From: Neocallimastix lanati (nom. inval.)
Lineage: Eukaryota; Neocallimastigomycota; Neocallimastigomycetes; Neocallimastigales; Neocallimastigaceae
DNA length: 26,500 bases
Assembly: GCA_016946835.1 (NCBI GenBank)
Contig: JACVTC010000023.1
Coordinates: 808,501-835,000, forward strand
Direction of reading: 5' to 3'
Shown here: piece after piece, positions 1-14,647 of the stretch
Numbering within the stretch: the first letter of the stretch is position 1
How the letters are laid out: each line of letters opens with the position of its first letter
Notes under the pieces: model-generated
Told to the model about the DNA's origin: nothing
Databases searched by the model: none
What the model saw: only the letters and a program-made list of their open reading frames with translations
Translations under genes and position numbers: made by a program

Positions 1-392
1 TAATTAATTAATTAATTAATTAATTAATTTTTATTTATTTATTATTTATTATTAATTATTAATTAATTAATTAATTCATTAATAATAAAGTCTCTTTTTT
101 ATTATTTATCATTTTATCGTTCAATTTATTTATTACTTATTATATATAACTATTTATTAGTTGTTCATAAATGAACATTTTAAAGAATAAAATTATAAAG
201 GTTTAGGATTAATAATTATTTTTATTTTACTTATATTTATATTTTAATCGATTAAACACTAATTGAAAAGAAAAAAACTAACAAAATTATTATTTTATTT
301 GATTGAAATTACTTTAAATGTAATATAACTAATATAGATTAAATTAGAAGATATAAAGAAAAAAAAAATTAGCTTTTTAAAAAATCATAATC

Positions 393-440
<48 letters not shown>

Positions 441-1139
441 GATTTAATTATATTATTTAGTGGTTTTATTTAGGTTAACAATTCAAAATTACATTTTTAA
501 AATTAATATATATATTAAAATATAATATATATTTATTTTTATTTTCGATAATTATTTGATATTATTTGATATTTTTTAATACACATATATATAATATCTG
601 TAACCTATTTATAAATTTTACTATATTATCTTTGAACATTATCTTAAGAAATTATTAAATTATTACCTTTTAAACATTATGTATTGAACATACAATTTTT
701 AATATATAAATATAATTAGAATAATTTATTGACGAATAAAAATTAAAAATTATGAAATAATTTTTAATAATTAAATACTAATAAAATAAAAAACAAAAAA
801 AAAAAAAAGAAACTTTTATATTTAAAATTTTATAATTATTTATTATTATTATTATTAATATTATTATTTTAATTACTTAATCTCCTTTTGTAATGTCATT
901 TGGATATTTTTATCCCATATTATCTTATATTATTTTTTAATTTTTTAATTTATAAAAATGGGCAACAAACTACTTATCTATGTAATAAATGGATAAATTA
1001 ATAAATTTTGTTTTAATAATTATTTTCAAAATATAATAAATGGATAAATTAATAAATTATGCTTTAACAGTTATTTTCAATATTATATGCATAAAATTAA
1101 AAATATATATATATATATAAAATATAAACTATAATAGAA
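1..1139. other. AT-rich non-coding DNA
   Basis: No open frame with coding character is visible. The stretch opens with a short TAAT tandem repeat (about 1-28), has a pure run of about 41 T at 394-434, and ends with a 51-bp direct duplication at 983-1084. Base composition is almost entirely A and T, typical of intergenic DNA in this window. Confidence 0.8.
983..1084. repeat. 51-bp tandem direct repeat, two copies
   Basis: Two adjacent copies, 983-1033 and 1034-1084, share the start TAATAAATGGATAAATTAAT and the end TTATTTTCAA. They differ at only a few positions, which suggests a fairly recent local duplication. No function is apparent. Confidence 0.8.
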
Positions 1140-1520
1140 CATAGTTATAATATGTACTGTGTCTCCTTTTTGGTGGAAATGTATTATTTGAAATCTTAAA
1201 AATTGGTTCGGGGAAAGAAAGCATTTTACTAATAATACCTTATAATCACCTTCGAGAGAGTCTTCTTAGTCTTCTTTCCCAATTTCACATTTTGTGGGAC
1301 TTGCGGAATTTCTTACTAATGTTATACCTAATGTGCTTAGTGATTTTTACACTATGATCCATTAGACCTACCGTTGTTAAGAACGTTAAAGTTGAAACGA
1401 TAAAGTAAAGAAGATAATCTGATACAGATCGAATGATAGTTTTTATTCACATGGAATTATTGTCAATAAATTTGAAGAATTAAAGGCCATTTCGTCCTCA
1501 AAACTCATAATGTAGTTTAT
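1140..1520. pseudogene. Degraded coding-like islet, origin unknown
   Basis: This segment is clearly richer in G and C than the DNA on either side, and in this genome such islets are usually coding or of transposon origin. No frame stays open throughout. On the minus strand short coherent pieces appear in different frames, such as KMLSFPEPIFKISNNTFPPK near 1150-1215 and GLMDHSVKITKHIRYNISKK near 1300-1365. A short ATG-initiated piece (MSFEDEMAFNSSNLLTIIPC) lies near 1445-1510. On the plus strand about 65 codons are open near 1157-1355. I do not recognise a family; this is most likely an old gene or transposon broken by frameshifts. Confidence 0.35.
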
Positions 1521-3000
1521 TTAATAATATTTATTAATAGAATTTATAAAAATAAAATACATGAAAGTTTTTACCTTAATTTTACAAAAGTTTACTCCTA
1601 GTCTAAAAAAAAAAAAAACAATTATAATAATACTATTTGAAATATAGAATATATAGAAGTTATTAAATAAGAATTTAAAATAAAAAATGAATAAAATTTT
1701 AGGATTATACTTCTATTGTTACATATATTTTTTATTTAATAATTTTTAGAAATTAAAGTATTTTTTAATTTTATTAGTTTTTATAAAAAATTTTTTTTTT
1801 TTTTTTGTGTGTGAGATATTGTTTATATTAATATGCTAATCGTTAATCTTTAATTTATTATATTATTAAAATTACAATTTTATTATGTTAATTATTTATA
1901 TTTAATATTGATATACTTTTAGATTCTTAGGTTCGGTTATCTTTTTGTTGGGAGAAGTTATATAATTTATTTATGTAATTTATTAATATAAATTTTATTT
2001 TATTTTATTTATTTTATTTATAATTAAAATTTATTTAATTATATACCAAATTTTATAAGTTCATATTATTCTTAATTGACTTTTATTAGTTAATATAATA
2101 AAAATATTTAAAATGGCAATAACGATGCTGCTGTTGCAATTACAAATAATAAATATAAAGAAAAAGTATTATTTATATAATACTCTTTAATTATAAACTA
2201 TTTTAAAATAATAATAATTAATTATTTAATTAAATATTATAAAAAGTATAATATAAATAAAATATTTATAATAATTATAACTATAATTTATAAAAATATA
2301 TAAAAATTTAATAAAATAAAATAATTAAAATAAAACTTTTAAATTACATAACATAAAATTTATGTTTACATTAATTTTATATGTTTGTATAGAAATTATA
2401 ATATTACATAAATCTATTTTATCACGTTATTATATATTAGCCATAAATCATATTATAAATAATCAAGTGATAATTTAATGATTTATTAACTTATTTTTAT
2501 GTAATTATTAATAAAATAATTTATTAATAATTAAGGTTTTTATTTTTAATTTATATCAATATATTTTTATATATTATGGCAAAATAAAAGTAACCATACT
2601 TTCTAATTTATTAAAACTTTAAATATTATATAAAATGAAACTATCAAATATAAAAAAAAAAATGAATTTTTATAGAAGTTATAAACTAAATCTAATTCAA
2701 ATATTTTTTATTCTAAATCGTATAATATTCAATTATACTAAGTATTATTCATTATGCATAACATGTCTTTTTTATTTTTGATTAAAAGTTAAAATAAACT
2801 ATTTATTATTTCTTTAATTGCCATCTATTATTCAATTTGTACTTTTATGCTTTATCATTACTATTATATTATCAATATTAAAATATTTTTATTTTTTTAT
2901 GCAAGTAAAAATGTTTTAGTTTATTTGAACTTTATTATTTAATATATAAATTTTTTAATATTTAGCCGTATAAATCTGCATAATTTAATAAATTAATCGC

Positions 3001-3076
3001 AGTGTAACAATTAATAATTTCTATTAATAATATATAATTAGTGTAACAGTTAATAATTTCTATTAATTATACATAA
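3001..3076. repeat. About 38-bp tandem duplication
   Basis: Two neighbouring copies (3001-3039 and 3040-3076) begin AGTGTAACA and share TTAATAATTTCTATTAAT. They differ by an A/G change and small indels. Confidence 0.7.
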
Positions 3077-3150
3077 CTTTGTAATTATAGTATTTTTTAT
3101 TAATAACTCTTTTATTTATTAATTTTATTTATGTTCATTTTTATAATTGT

Positions 3151-3182
3151 AAAAAAATGTATTTATATAAATACATTTTTTT
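3151..3182. repeat. 32-bp perfect palindrome
   Basis: The half-site AAAAAAATGTATTTAT is followed directly by its exact reverse complement with no spacer, giving 16-bp arms. It could extrude as a cruciform. In an intergenic setting it might also be a terminator-like hairpin, but no gene ends here. Confidence 0.8.
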
Positions 3183-3262
3183 CTGATAATTTTTTAAATG
3201 ACACATAAATTTAATAATAAAAGAATTTTATAAGCATTAATTATACTATCTATGTGAAAGAA

Positions 3263-3296
3263 AAAATCAATATATATATATATATATATTGATTTT
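3263..3296. repeat. 34-bp perfect palindrome around a TA run
   Basis: AAAATCAA, nine TA units, then TTGATTTT form an exact palindrome. The TA core alone is self-complementary, but the matching eight-base flanks go beyond a simple dinucleotide run. Confidence 0.75.
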
Positions 3297-4570
3297 ACTA
3301 TATTAATTTTTAATATATATCAAAATTTGAGAATTATTTTTTAACAAATATACTTTACTATTACTATTGTGTTCATATAAGTTTTTTACCATTTAAAGAC
3401 ACTTTAATTTTTTAAATTCGCTATCTCATGAGTAGGATATTTGGGAATTAATTTCAATATACTTCAAATACAATGTAATAAAATAAATATTTAAAATTCA
3501 TTACATTCAAAATTTATAATTTATATTATCATTAAGTAAATTTTCAATTTACAAATAAATAAATATATAGTATAAATATTACTAAAAAATTTTTTTAAAT
3601 AATTATTAAAAAATATTTGTGAAATATTATTAAAAGGCAAATTAAATAGCCAATATAAATTAAATAATAATATAACAATTTTTAAACACAAAACACAATA
3701 GATATTATCCACTAAATAATATCATATGAAATCATTTATATTTTAAATGTGCAAAAATTTATAATATAAATAGTTTAATAATTAAATATATATTATATGG
3801 AGAATAAAAATATTCATTTGTTTTACTAATTAATATAATAATTTATATATTAGATTTTTTTATTATTATATTTAATGAAATGTAATTAATTTATAGTTAT
3901 TCTTTAATAATATAATACTTTTTTTTTTTTTTTTTTAAAACTTTTAAAAAAAATAACTAATAAAAAAAAACATTTTTAAGATATAATATTTTTTAAATAT
4001 AAATAAATCAATTGATGAAGAAAAATAATTAAAAAAAAAATAATAGTTATTAGTGAATCATTTGTACTAAAAATGTAATTTAGTGAACAAAAATATATAT
4101 AATAAATAAAAATGTTGTTTTTTCTTCAATGGAATTATACATATCTTATACTAAAATTAATAATAAAATTAATAATATAATAATAAAAATTACAATATCT
4201 TATATATATGTAATTTTTTTAATAAATTTAAAAATTTAAACTTTATTATTTAATATTTTTTGAATTTTTTTCATTTCATTAATTAAATGTGAAACAAAAA
4301 GAACATTAAATAATATCCCTATTTTTTTTTTTTTTTTTTTTTTTCTTTTTTCTTTCTTTTATTTTTTTTTTCTTACTTATGTAACATATATTATAAATTT
4401 TAATTTAAAGTACTATATTACACTATATTATTTTATCCTGTCTAAATACAATAATTTCTATTTATATATATTCTATAAAACAAAAAGGATAATATATTTA
4501 AATACATAAAATAAGGAAATTTATAATATATCTTTTATTAAAAAACAATATAATAATAATATATTAGTTT

Positions 4571-4703
4571 ATACCTGATTTTTAAATTAATTTAAATTCT
4601 TATAAAAATAATATATTATTCACTACCTGAAATAATATAATAATATATACCTGACTTTTAAATTAATATAAATTCTTAAAAAATAATATATTAAACTACC
4701 TGA
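4571..4703. repeat. Direct repeat pair of about 58 bp
   Basis: Copies at about 4571-4630 and 4647-4703 both start ATACCTGA, share TTTTAAATTAAT and TAAATTCTTA, and both end ACTACCTGA. The short gap between them is simple AT sequence. On the minus strand the repeated TCAGGTA resembles an intron donor, but no flanking exons are visible. Confidence 0.65.
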
Positions 4704-5453
4704 TTTTTTTTTAAAGTAAATCAATAATATTAAATATCTATTGTTTATTCAAATATTTTATTTATATTAATCCAATAGTTCATATTAATTAAGGTTGAAA
4801 TAATAATTTATATTATTCTAATGCATTAAAAATGGATAAAAATCCTTTTAAAATATTGGTTCATATTTTAATTTTACTTTAATAAAATATATTGATAATT
4901 TATAAAAAAAAAAAAAATTCATAAGTTTTAAAATAATTAAGTAAATTTTTTTTTTTTTAAAAAAAAAAAAATAAATAAATAAAAAATAAAAAAAAAGTAT
5001 ATATAGAATGAAAAAGTTTCAATTTTTGTTGATTGTATTATTTTAATTATTATTAAAAGAATTTATAATAATAAAAATAAAACATAATAATAAATTAAAT
5101 AATAAAACAATCAAATATTTTGTTGTTTTAATATTTTATTTATTGTAATAATATTATATATAAAATTCTAGAGATTATAGTCTCATTGATTTTATAATAA
5201 TATTCTGAAGATTTAATAATTTTTATTATAATAAAAAAATTACATATTTATTAATAAATATATATATATATTATAAATTATAAAAATTATAAACAAAAAC
5301 CACTTATTAAATTGTATTGAATTATATAAGATAAAATAATAATATAAAATAAATAATATAAAATAAATAAAATAAAATAAATAGAATAATAAAAAGAAAA
5401 AAATAAAATAAATTATTAATATTTAAATAATATAAAAAAATAAATAAATAAAA

Positions 5454-6638
5454 ATGAATTCAACATTATCTCTTCAGAAAAACGTGAATTTCGACGGATT
5501 AGGAAGATTTCGTGAAGGTGGATTTTGCTCAACTACATATATTAATTTTCTTATAGGTTTTTGTGCAAAAACACAAGATTCATTTTTCTATGTTAATGTT
5601 CTTCAATTTGCAATTGTAACACTTATGTATGTTAATGTTGGAAAAGGAAGATATTGGCAAATATTATTCTATGCTGCTCTTGCTGGTTGTATCGGAAGTA
5701 TAATTGAAAATGGCACTGTAGCATATTTATGTAGAAAATCTGAAGTGGAAAATAATATTCCTCGTTTTAAGGTTATTACTTTCTTCATTGCAGAATTTTG
5801 CTGGATTGTTGAAGAATTTTCTGTTCCATTATTAAATTTAACAAAAATGAAAGCGTTTTCAAAAGGAAAAGCTACTAAAATAGTAAATTATATTATATTT
5901 GGACTTCTTGCTTTATTTATTATTTTTAGATTTGGTATTGGATATCACCGTATGTCAAGTGGTCTTTTGTCAAATAACAAAATAAAGGCTTTCCACAGTT
6001 TAGCTTTTGGTGTCATGGCTGTTGCTGATTTAATTTGTACTTTCGGTATTCTTTATTTTGTTAAAAAACATAATCAACAAGAAAATATTAATACTTCAAA
6101 TATTAATCATTATATCAAACGTTCAAGTTACATTATTTTAGTTTGTGTTGATGTTGTTGGTGTTTGTCTTTCTCTTTTCAACTTTTTAATTGAGCATTTT
6201 GGTATTCCAGGTGAATATCTTACTCCATTCCATTGCGTTAAATGCTCTTTCACTTTAATTTTAGCTTGTGATGCTCTTCTTTTCAAATATAGTGTCAATA
6301 CTAGTTCTGTTCACGATTCTAGTAACTATAGATATGCTGATAGTTATAATTATAATTCATCATTCAAAAATTACAATAATAAATCTCGTAGCAACTACAA
6401 TATTGATATTTCTAATAAAAGTCAAAATAATCCATTATCTAGTATTACCCCCTATAATTATCCATCATTAGATTATGGAAAGTCTGATTCTAATAATTTT
6501 CAAACAAAAAGTATAATAAAAAACTATACTAATATTAAACCTTCTCCTGTTTCTAATGCTTATGATCCTTCTACTCCAGATAGTGAAAACACTTATCAAA
6601 CGCAACAATTTGGATTCTTATATCCTAAAGATTATTGA
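5454..6638 (+). CDS. Seven-transmembrane protein of unknown family
   Basis: This is a single uninterrupted reading frame of 394 residues that stands out from its AT-rich surroundings by composition. I place hydrophobic helices at about residues 45-62, 68-92, 106-128, 143-163, 180-203, 224-246 and 257-278, giving seven. Residues 1-44 have no signal peptide. From about 280 to the end the protein is polar and low in complexity, rich in Asn, Ser and Tyr, and probably cytosolic. Helix 3 carries several acidic residues and a Trp (EFCWIVEEF, about 114-122), unusual for a buried segment and likely functional. The seven helices plus a long polar tail suggest a G-protein-coupled receptor-like protein, but I recognise no GPCR class signature, so that is inference. 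The start is the first ATG of the frame, in an A-rich leader with no upstream in-frame coding sequence. No introns are evident. Confidence 0.85.
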   Translation: MNSTLSLQKNVNFDGLGRFREGGFCSTTYINFLIGFCAKTQDSFFYVNVLQFAIVTLMYVNVGKGRYWQILFYAALAGCIGSIIENGTVAYLCRKSEVENNIPRFKVITFFIAEFCWIVEEFSVPLLNLTKMKAFSKGKATKIVNYIIFGLLALFIIFRFGIGYHRMSSGLLSNNKIKAFHSLAFGVMAVADLICTFGILYFVKKHNQQENINTSNINHYIKRSSYIILVCVDVVGVCLSLFNFLIEHFGIPGEYLTPFHCVKCSFTLILACDALLFKYSVNTSSVHDSSNYRYADSYNYNSSFKNYNNKSRSNYNIDISNKSQNNPLSSITPYNYPSLDYGKSDSNNFQTKSIIKNYTNIKPSPVSNAYDPSTPDSENTYQTQQFGFLYPKDY

Positions 6639-6731
6639 TTACATTCATATATTGAGATAGATATTATATATAAATAAATCAAATAAATATATATTAATAT
6701 ATATATAAATTTGAATAAAATAATAAAATAA

Positions 6732-6846
6732 TAAAATAATAAAATAATAATATAATAATTTTTTATTTTTTTTTTGAATAAAGAATTAAATAAAATAATA
6801 AAATAATAATAATAATTTTTTATTTTTTTTTGAATAAAGAATTAAA
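6732..6846. repeat. Tandem duplication in the 3' flank of the 7TM gene
   Basis: Copies at about 6732-6790 and 6791-6846 each run from TAAAATAATAAAATAATA through a short T tract to GAATAAAGAATTAAA. Each carries AATAAA, so the duplication may have doubled a polyadenylation signal for the gene ending at 6638. That role is inferred from position only. Confidence 0.7.
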
Positions 6847-6868
6847 TATACACATATGTTATAGAGAA

Positions 6869-6890
6869 ATTAAGTTATTAATAACTTAAT
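6869..6890. repeat. 22-bp perfect palindrome
   Basis: ATTAAGTTATT is followed by its exact reverse complement with no spacer. It lies about 230 bases after the stop codon of the plus-strand gene; a role in transcript ending is possible but unproven. Confidence 0.7.
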
Positions 6891-7526
6891 ATTATTAAAA
6901 GTATATATAAAACTAGACTTTAAAAAAAAAAAGACATAAATAAATTAATGAATTATTAATAATTATTGTAATAAATAAAGCAAGAATGACTATAAAAGAA
7001 AATTATACATCTTATAAAAGACAAACTTAATATTAATAATAATAAAAATAAACAAATAAGAAAAAAATGTATATATAATAAAAAAACATTATATTCCTTT
7101 TTTTATATGTTTAATCAGTATCATTATCAAAATAATTACTATTTTTTTTTTTTTTATTTTTTTTTTATTTTTGATTTATAAAAATTACTATTCTACAAGA
7201 CTATTAAAGAATATTATAATTAATCTATTTAATATTTCTAAAAAAAATTGAATGATATAATTGTAAAATCGTTACGAAATTTAATGATAAATATTTTTTA
7301 AATAAAAAAGAAAATGATTTTTGAGACATGAAATAAATATATTAGTATATTTGCATTTGTATAAAATTATTTATTATTAATATTATTAGTTTTTGTTTTA
7401 TTTTTATTTACACTGTTTATTGTTAAAATACCTTGTAAAGTTTTAAATTTATTACTTCATTATTGCAATAAAGAATAAAGCAATACAAAATAAAATTACT
7501 ATGTAAATTATAAAATTTAAAAAAAT

Positions 7527-7527
<1 letters not shown>

Positions 7528-7570
<43 letters not shown>

Positions 7571-7593
7571 TAATTTATTTTATAATTTTAAAT

Positions 7594-7624
<31 letters not shown>
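7528..7624. repeat. T41 run facing an A30 run (inverted homopolymers)
   Basis: About 41 T at 7528-7568 are followed, after 26 mixed A/T bases, by about 30 A at 7595-7624. The runs are complementary and could form a hairpin of 30 A:T pairs. The exact lengths may be affected by sequencing or assembly slippage. Confidence 0.7.
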
Positions 7625-7628
<4 letters not shown>

Positions 7629-8465
7629 CCAGAAAAAAAAACATGATTAAAATTCCATTTGCCACCATTTATACCTCCACATTGTGGTGATAATTGTAAT
7701 TTCTAAATTTTTTTTTTTTTTTTAAATCTTTATAATTAAATATTAATAAATAATTATCTTATTAAATTTTTTACTATAATATTTCTATTAATACCATTTA
7801 TATTTTTTTCATTAGTTATATTAAAATTTTTATATAGTTTATAAATAGTTTAAAAAATTAAGAATAAAATATTCTTATACAAAATTTGAAAGTTTTATAT
7901 ATATCTTTAAAACAAATAAATAAAATATTCTTTAAAAATAATTAAAAGTTTTTGAAAATTCTTAACCTTCTATATTCACTTAATCAATATTTAAAAATAA
8001 CTAACATTTAAAAATTTAAAAAAGGTTATAAATCTGTAAAAAAAATTTTTTTTCAAATATTCTTAAAAAAACTAATACTTTTCATAGTTTTATGTAATAG
8101 TGTGATTTCAAATATATTATCAGCCACAATTATATATTTATGTATAATTTTTCTTAAACATAAATATTACTATATAAATAAATTTTATATTTATTAAAGT
8201 TTTTAGTTTTTTTTTTATTTTCAAATATAACAAATTTTATTTTAATAAAATAAATATTTCTTAATAATATATTTAATTTTTCAATATATTAAAAAAAGGA
8301 ACATATGTTTCATAAATATATTTATTTTTAAAGTTATTAATTTAATTTATAAATTAAAAAAGAATTTTTTGATTAATAAATTAAATTAATTAAATTTAAC
8401 TTTATTTAATCTATTATTTTGAAACTTTAATAGCTTTAATAAAATTGTTTAAGAAATTTATTTCT

Positions 8466-8526
8466 AGGCATTTCGAAAAATTTCATTTCGGAAAATTTTT
8501 TTGTAGACATTTCGAAAAATTTCATT
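8466..8526. repeat. Repeated CATTTCGAAAAATTTCATT motif, two copies
   Basis: Two copies (8467-8487 and 8506-8526) of G[G/A]CATTTCGAAAAATTTCATT lie 39 bp apart. A related string, TTTTGTAG[A/T]CATTTCG, occurs both here (8499-8514) and at 16701-16716. This suggests a dispersed repeat or transposon end scattered through the genome. Confidence 0.55.
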
Positions 8527-8984
8527 AGAAAAGTTTCATTTTCCTAATTTTTTTTTTAAAAGTTAAATAAATAAATAAATTAATAATAAAGCAAATAAAT
8601 AATATATGTAATTTAAATAAATAACTAAATAAATAAAAAATAAAAAAAAATAAAACTATAATAAATAAACAAATTTAAAATTAAATTTTTTAAAAAAAAA
8701 ACAAATATATATAATAAATTTTATAAATAAATAAATAAATAAATAATAATAAATATACATTAGAATTAAAGCTTTAAATAATAAAATATTTTATCACTCG
8801 TTTTAAACGCTTTCTAATTTTTCAAAATATGCATATAATTAATATTATTTTTTATATATAAAAGAATAAATATTAATAATTTAAAAGAGATAAAGAATAA
8901 TAATTTTAAATATAATTATTAAAATTAAAAAAAAATATTTAAGTAATTAATTGATCATTTTTATACCTTTTAAATTCTTGTGCA

Positions 8985-10015
8985 GTATTTTATAAAATCT
9001 GAAGTGCTTATATGTTCATCTTCTGGGGTATAAGTAAAAATATATGATTATTTTTTAGATATTGAGCATATACAACTTTTTCCTATTAAAATAAATCCAT
9101 CGGAAGTTTTATTACCTGTGAAATCTGAGTCAGTATATATAATTAACTCCCTCTTTTTCATTATATTTGATTCTATAATCTGTACTATTTATATATCTTA
9201 AAATATTTATAATTTTGTTCCAGTCTGAAAATGTTGGTTGTTCATTTTTCCTAGAAGTTTATTTACCACAAAGGAAATTTCAGGTCTTGTTCATTTTGAT
9301 AAATTAATCTGAGATAATATTGCACTTTTGTGTATTGTTTTGTCATAAGGATTTTTAGGTTTTTTATTTTCAGATATATCGTTGTCTCTTGTACAGGGTG
9401 TTTTTCTTTTTTGAGAACTGTTTATGCTGTATTTATCTAGCATATTTTCAATAAATCTTTTCTGAGAAATTATATATCTATTATTTGGTTTTTCTACTTT
9501 AACTACATTGATCCGAAATTTGATATTTTAATTTTCTTTCAATTTTTTGTTATTTTTTGTTATTTTATCTTTGATATATTTTATTTTTCCTGTAATAACC
9601 ATATCATCAAAGTAGAGTATATTTATACATTTAATTTAATTATTTACTGTATGCTTGAATGTGCATTGCTCAGCTTATGTTAGTTTAAAATTATTATTAA
9701 CTAAAAAAATTTCTTATTGTTTAATAACATTGCCTATCCGATTGCTTAAGGTTATATAAGGCTTTATATAGTTTTCAATATCCCCTCCTAAAGTTTATAT
9801 TGCCTTAAGGAATTGTAGTGTAAATATTTTTGTTTAGAGGAGCATTAAGATAAGAAGTCTTAATATCAAGTTCAAAGATGTTCCAAGTGAGAAGCGATAG
9901 ATAAAGCAAAAATGAGTTTAAAATTATCAATATTTAAAAGAGAAAAATAAATAAGATCATAATCAGTACTCTATTTTTGACGAAAACCTTTAACAGAACG
10001 AGCTTTATTATGATT
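8985..10015 (-). mobile_element. Ty1/copia retrotransposon relic (RT-RNase H)
   Basis: Reading the minus strand from about 10015 to 8985 gives, in order, recognisable pieces of a copia-type polyprotein. ARSVKGFRQ matches the start of reverse transcriptase, LDIKTSYLNAPLNKNIY matches the canonical LDVKTAFLNG block, and KLYKALYNLKQSDRQ matches KLxKALYGLKQSPRQ. The catalytic box appears as LYFDDMVITG near 9590-9620. Further on come INILRYINSTDYRIKY and IYTDSDFTGNKTSDGF, matching the RYLxGTxDxGLxY and DxDWAGxxxxRKSTSG blocks of RNase H, and finally a remnant of the STxEAEY motif. Several in-frame stops and frame changes separate the pieces, and the span is shorter than the usual about 1.3 kb for this part. 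Gag, protease, integrase and long terminal repeats are not seen. It is a dead fragment; I do not join the pieces. Confidence 0.85.
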
Positions 10016-11021
10016 TTACCTGTGAAACAAATACTAAATTGAAGGGCTGGGTTAAAACATAAAAAATTATTTTTAAAAAAAATGTATATGTACGAATGTA
10101 AATAACCTACTTTATTTAAATTTATTTAATATTAAAACTAAAGATACATACTTTTTCTTTTATTTTTTTTCTATTTATTATACTTAATATTTTTCATAAT
10201 ACTATTTATATATTATTAAAAATGAATGTTATATGGTAATTTAAGGAAAAGAAAAAGAATTTGCATATTACTACAATTATTATTACATATATAAATATAT
10301 TCTTAACTAGTCCCTATTATAATAATCAATAATTTTAAAAGATATTATTATTAAATATATTCAAAATAAAAATATTTCTAGTATTTCTAATAAGCAACTT
10401 TTTATTTTAATAGGTCAAAATGTTTTTTAATTCTAGAATTAATGCTGATTATATGAAGAATGAATAAGGTCTAAGATTATTAAATCAAATAACTTATATA
10501 TAAACTTTTTAAATGAGTATTTTTTAAATTTATATAATTATAATTTATTATGTAAACAATTGTATATAATCAATATAAAATAAAAAATATAAATGACTTT
10601 TTTAAAGGGTTTTTGTATTTATTAAATTAATAGATTTTATTTAAATTTGATGTTATTTATATTTATATATCATATTTATATTTTAATATTTTATTAATGC
10701 TATTATTATTATCATTATTATTATTTTTTTTTTTTTTTTTTTTTTTTTTGGAAAATTAATTACATTAATAATTTTAATTCTTCTTATTTTATAAAATAGC
10801 TGTATTAATTGCATAAATTTAAAAATTAAAAACATTTATATAATGATGAATTTATAAATTTAAAACTTAAAAATTAAAAACGATTAAAAATGATGTATAA
10901 AGATAAATGTTGAAATAAATATATGACACTAAATATTATATTATTTATGTGTAGATTTAATATTACATAATAATTTTAATAAAATCCATGAATTTAATTG
11001 ATATATATTATATAATTTCAT
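10016..11021. other. Non-coding spacer before the first receptor gene's 3' end
   Basis: AT-rich DNA with a run of about 26 T at 10724-10749 preceded by a short ATT tract. The minus-strand receptor gene ends at 11022, so the bases just below that position are its probable 3' untranslated region. No other gene is visible. Confidence 0.7.
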
Positions 11022-14416
<3,395 letters not shown>

Positions 14417-14610
14417 TATTCTATTTTTTAATTATATCAATGTAAAAATTTCAGCAAAAATATATTTAATATTTTTATTAATAACAATAATTAATTATTT
14501 GTTATTAATATATTTATATATATTTCATAAGTAATAGTAAAAAATGATATAAATATTCTTAATCATATTTCCATTTTTTAATTCGTTATTATTATTTTTT
14601 TTATTTATTA

Positions 14611-14647
<37 letters not shown>

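Larger units (their letters stand above)
1521..5453. other. AT-rich non-coding DNA upstream of the first gene
   Basis: There is no gene I can support in these nearly 4 kb. The stretch holds homopolymers (T at about 1791-1806 and 3921-3936; T-rich with a few C at 4323-4375), small tandem duplications (3001-3076 and 4571-4703) and two perfect palindromes (3151-3182 and 3263-3296). A 63-codon frame near 3521-3712 on the minus strand is made almost entirely of A/T-rich codons and looks random. The last 100 bases before 5454 are A-rich (AAATAA-type) and probably form the 5' leader of the gene that follows. Confidence 0.75.
6639..8984. other. AT-rich non-coding DNA after the 7TM gene
   Basis: The first about 200 bases are the probable 3' untranslated and flanking region of the plus-strand gene and contain a duplicated segment (6732-6846). 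Beyond that are a 22-bp palindrome (6869-6890), a long T run facing a long A run (7528-7624), a small GC-richer snippet at about 7625-7700, and a pair of TTTCGAAA-containing repeats (8466-8526). No gene is supported. Confidence 0.7.

Noticed and set aside
1200-1260. GGTTCG as a possible tRNA B box
   Set aside because: The sequence continues GGGGAAA and does not match GGTTCGANTCC. There is no A box and no cloverleaf around it, and I found no tRNA elsewhere.
1480-1515. Hammerhead ribozyme-like GAGGACGAAA on the minus strand
   Set aside because: The upstream core reads ATTATGAG where CUGAUGAG is required, so two essential positions differ, and there is no clear stem closing around it.
3521-3712. 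63-codon minus-strand frame
   Set aside because: It consists almost only of Ile, Leu, Phe, Asn, Lys and Tyr codons, as expected from random AT-rich DNA. Its composition does not differ from the flanks.
6268-6471. 67-codon frame within the plus-strand 7TM gene
   Set aside because: It is an out-of-frame shadow of the Asn/Ser-rich tail of the larger gene.
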